This document shows, one piece after another, positions 6,300 to 6,487 of a DNA stretch of 6,487 bases (the stretch's first letter is position 1; the number at the start of each line of letters is the position of its first letter). The stretch is taken from the NCBI GenBank assembly GCA_016780605.1, contig JADHLS010000313.1:1-6487 (forward strand), read 5' to 3'. The notes beneath the pieces are model-generated. The model searched no databases. It was not told the origin of the DNA and saw only the letters and a list, made by a program, of their open reading frames with translations. The translations under genes were made by a program, and so were the position numbers. Origin of the DNA: Reyranella sp. Its GTDB lineage: Bacteria; Pseudomonadota; Alphaproteobacteria; Reyranellales; Reyranellaceae.

Positions 6300-6338
6300 C
6301 TAACTCTCTAACCAGAAAGGAGAATCGCACCGAGTTAG
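6300..6338. repeat. 7-base inverted repeat CTAACTC/GAGTTAG
   Basis: CTAACTC (6300-6306) and GAGTTAG (6332-6338) are perfect inverses separated by 25 bases, in the upstream region of the ParB-like gene. The first arm overlaps a tandem TCTAAC repeat. This is a possible protein-binding pair; chance cannot be excluded. Confidence 0.3.
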
Positions 6339-6361
6339 GACGCTCAACTACCGACAGCTCT

Positions 6362-6487
6362 GAGGGGTGCGAAACCCCTCCCGCCACACGGTGCAGCGTG
6401 GGGCGCGAAGCGAGCGGGTGAGGCCGACCGGGTGCTTTCGGAAGGCCGTAAATCAGCAGAACCCGCTAAAGCCGGGCGTGAGGGAAC
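6362..6487. other. Cluster of hairpins at the right edge, structured RNA or DNA site (unidentified)
   Basis: No credible gene covers this stretch. It holds three consecutive stems: GAGGGGT/ACCCCTC (6362-6368 and 6374-6380, 5-base loop); CGCC and CAC with GTG and GGCG (6382-6389 and 6398-6405, one A-G mismatch); and AGCGGGT/ACCCGCT (6413-6419 and 6461-6467). The third encloses a smaller stem built on GGCC (6422-6425 and 6444-6447) and CCGA/TCGG. The density is higher than in the other non-coding stretches here. It could be a plus-strand non-coding RNA or leader for a gene to the right, or an origin-type DNA site. The strand is not decided and the element is probably cut by the window edge. I do not recognise it. 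Confidence 0.45.

Noticed and set aside
6324..6347. Possible promoter for the ParB-like gene with TTGAGC as -35 (6342-6347, minus)
   Set aside because: No acceptable -10 lies about 17 bases further on; the best hexamer (TTCTCC) is poor. It is too weak to list.
1..6487. CRISPR arrays, tRNA or rRNA genes, and IS terminal repeats
   Set aside because: Looked for and not seen: no regularly spaced direct repeats, no cloverleaf with a CCA-type end, no transposase frame.

Overview
This window looks like accessory DNA from an alphaproteobacterium (Rhizobiales or Sphingomonadales type), most likely part of a conjugative plasmid or an integrative conjugative element. The reasons are the high GC content, the gene set, and its order: a large ParB-like protein, then a RadC/JAB-domain protein, then a strawberry-notch-type methylase-helicase. 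This trio is common on such elements. Taxonomy and replicon type are inferred from gene content; no replication, relaxase or integrase gene is visible.

Layout. All three genes lie on the minus strand and are read from right to left. (1) 6225-6487 is non-coding. It holds nested inverted repeats just upstream of the ParB-like gene and, at the right edge, a cluster of hairpins that may be a structured RNA or a DNA site cut by the window. (2) 4110-6224 encodes a 704-residue ParB-like protein, followed 11 bases later by a good intrinsic terminator. (3) 3910-4109 is intergenic and carries copy B of a repeated leader module. (4) 3019-3909 encodes a 296-residue RadC-family protein with an intact JAMM metal-binding motif. 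(5) 2788-3018 is intergenic and carries copy A of the same module. (6) 1-2787 is the first 929 codons of a strawberry-notch-like protein. It is open through the left edge, so its C-terminus lies outside the window. It combines an N6-adenine-type methyltransferase domain with an SF2 helicase domain.

How the parts may work together. The most notable feature is the pair of near-identical leaders (51 of 54 core bases identical) directly upstream of radC and of the methylase-helicase gene, in the same orientation and at the same distance from a matching ribosome binding site. They fold into a stem-loop supported by wobble changes. They fit what I recall of the described 'radC RNA' motif, a 5'-UTR structure found before genes for DNA-binding, methylase and antirestriction proteins. 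The methylase-helicase architecture resembles the phage P1 antirestriction protein DarB. A reasonable hypothesis is that these genes are co-regulated DNA-protection or DNA-processing functions used when the element enters a new host. The function of the leader, and a possible alternative fold seen in both copies, are the most promising unexplained signals here.
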